Assembly (NCBI GenBank): GCA_028282395.1
Contig: JANQHY010000219.1
Span: 1-6,433 of the forward strand
DNA length: 6,433 bases
Source of the DNA: Gammaproteobacteria bacterium
GTDB taxonomy: Bacteria; Pseudomonadota; Gammaproteobacteria; UBA12402
Direction of reading: 5' to 3'
Below the pieces are notes generated by a model, which was not told the origin of the DNA, did not search any database, and worked only from the letters and a program-made list of their open reading frames with translations. Position 1 is the stretch's first letter; every line of letters begins with the position of its first letter. Positions 5,912 through 6,433 of this stretch are shown piece after piece. A program made the position numbers and the translations under genes.

Positions 5912-6433
5912 ATGGTGCCCGCCATGGCTGAAAATGATACTAATAGTAAAGAAAATATTGATAGTGATATTTTGCGGCAAGAAGGCAATAAACAGGCTGC
6001 GCAATCAGCGAAAGATAATAGAGATATCAGAGAGAATACAGATGGTAAAGTTGATTCAGAGGGCATGTTAATTTCAGACAAGCAGGAGAAAGATAACTTA
6101 GGCAATTATCAAGATAATTTGCCAAGTATGGAAAGTCAGGAAGAGAAAGAAGAGGAAGTGTTGCCAGCGGCACTGGCAGTTGAAGAGTTAGATTTGAATA
6201 ATCACAATATCCCTGATTCGCTTGCGGTTGGTTTTGATAGTGATCGACTTTTTACACAGAGCGAAGCAACATTAATCGAACGCTCTGGGGAAGAGGATCG
6301 CATACAGCAGCAGACTACTGGCCAAACGGTTAGCGTTAATGAAGCGCCGGTTGCTGTTGATGACAGTGGAGTAACTGACGAAGACACTCCGCTAATTATT
6401 CAACCATTACTGAATGATATTGATAATGACGGT
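5912..6433 (+). CDS. N-terminus of a large tandem-repeat (cadherin-like/VCBS) adhesin, cut by window edge
   Basis: ATG 5912 opens a frame of 174 codons that runs off the right edge. AAAGG (5898-5902) stands nine bases upstream; a second in-frame ATG at 5924 has no ribosome site. Residues 1-142 are very acidic, rich in D, E, N, Q and S, without cysteine, signal peptide or membrane helix, and probably disordered. From about 143 the sequence NEAPVAVDDSGVTDEDTP followed by LLNDIDNDG is the classic start of a cadherin-like or tandem-95 repeat, whose acidic residues bind calcium between domains. Proteins that begin this way commonly contain many such repeats and end in a type I secretion signal, acting as surface adhesins or biofilm matrix proteins. 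The length and C-terminus are outside the window. The usual LapA-type retention module is not evident in this N-terminus. Confidence 0.85.
   Translation, partial: MVPAMAENDTNSKENIDSDILRQEGNKQAAQSAKDNRDIRENTDGKVDSEGMLISDKQEKDNLGNYQDNLPSMESQEEKEEEVLPAALAVEELDLNNHNIPDSLAVGFDSDRLFTQSEATLIERSGEEDRIQQQTTGQTVSVNEAPVAVDDSGVTDEDTPLIIQPLLNDIDNDG

Noticed and set aside
5866..6105. Minus-strand serine- and leucine-rich frame opposite the adhesin start
   Set aside because: Complement of acidic, low-complexity coding sequence; the plus-strand frame has a ribosome site and leads into recognisable repeats.

Overview
The window looks like part of a low-GC proteobacterial chromosome, most likely a gammaproteobacterium. 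This rests on the compact gene layout, recognisable Shine-Dalgarno and sigma-70-type promoter sequences, and the start of a calcium-binding repeat adhesin of the type I secretion kind at the right edge. The genus cannot be named from the sequence. There are no tRNA or rRNA genes, CRISPR arrays or transposases. Seven protein genes are supported, two of them cut by the window edges.

Left part (1-1801, minus strand): a two-gene unit reads leftwards. A 2-oxoglutarate/Fe(II) oxygenase of the prolyl-4-hydroxylase type comes first, then a GT4-type glycosyltransferase that runs off the left edge. A strong -10 box lies ahead of the oxygenase. The pair looks like the end of a surface-polysaccharide or glycoconjugate locus.

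Middle (1802-3780, plus strand): a 220-base divergent control region holds overlapping candidate promoters for both directions and a perfect 12-base inverted repeat. It is followed by an unrecognised AT-rich 194-residue orphan. Next comes a questin oxidase-like protein (bacterial relative of the fungal Baeyer-Villiger enzyme family) with its own near-consensus promoter. That promoter argues for a start codon 30 bases inside the longest reading frame.

Right part (3847-5583, minus strand): a small carboxymuconolactone decarboxylase-family protein is followed by a condensation-domain (PapA/alcohol acetyltransferase-like) acyltransferase with its own extended -10 promoter. The acyltransferase converges on the questin oxidase gene. 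These three genes could tailor one small molecule by oxidative ring opening, hydroperoxide or decarboxylation-type chemistry, and acyl transfer. No scaffold-building enzyme is in view, so this is inference.

Right edge (5584-6433): a 328-base divergent spacer carries a heptamer cluster around the decarboxylase-family promoter. It leads into the first 174 codons of what is probably a giant repeat adhesin.
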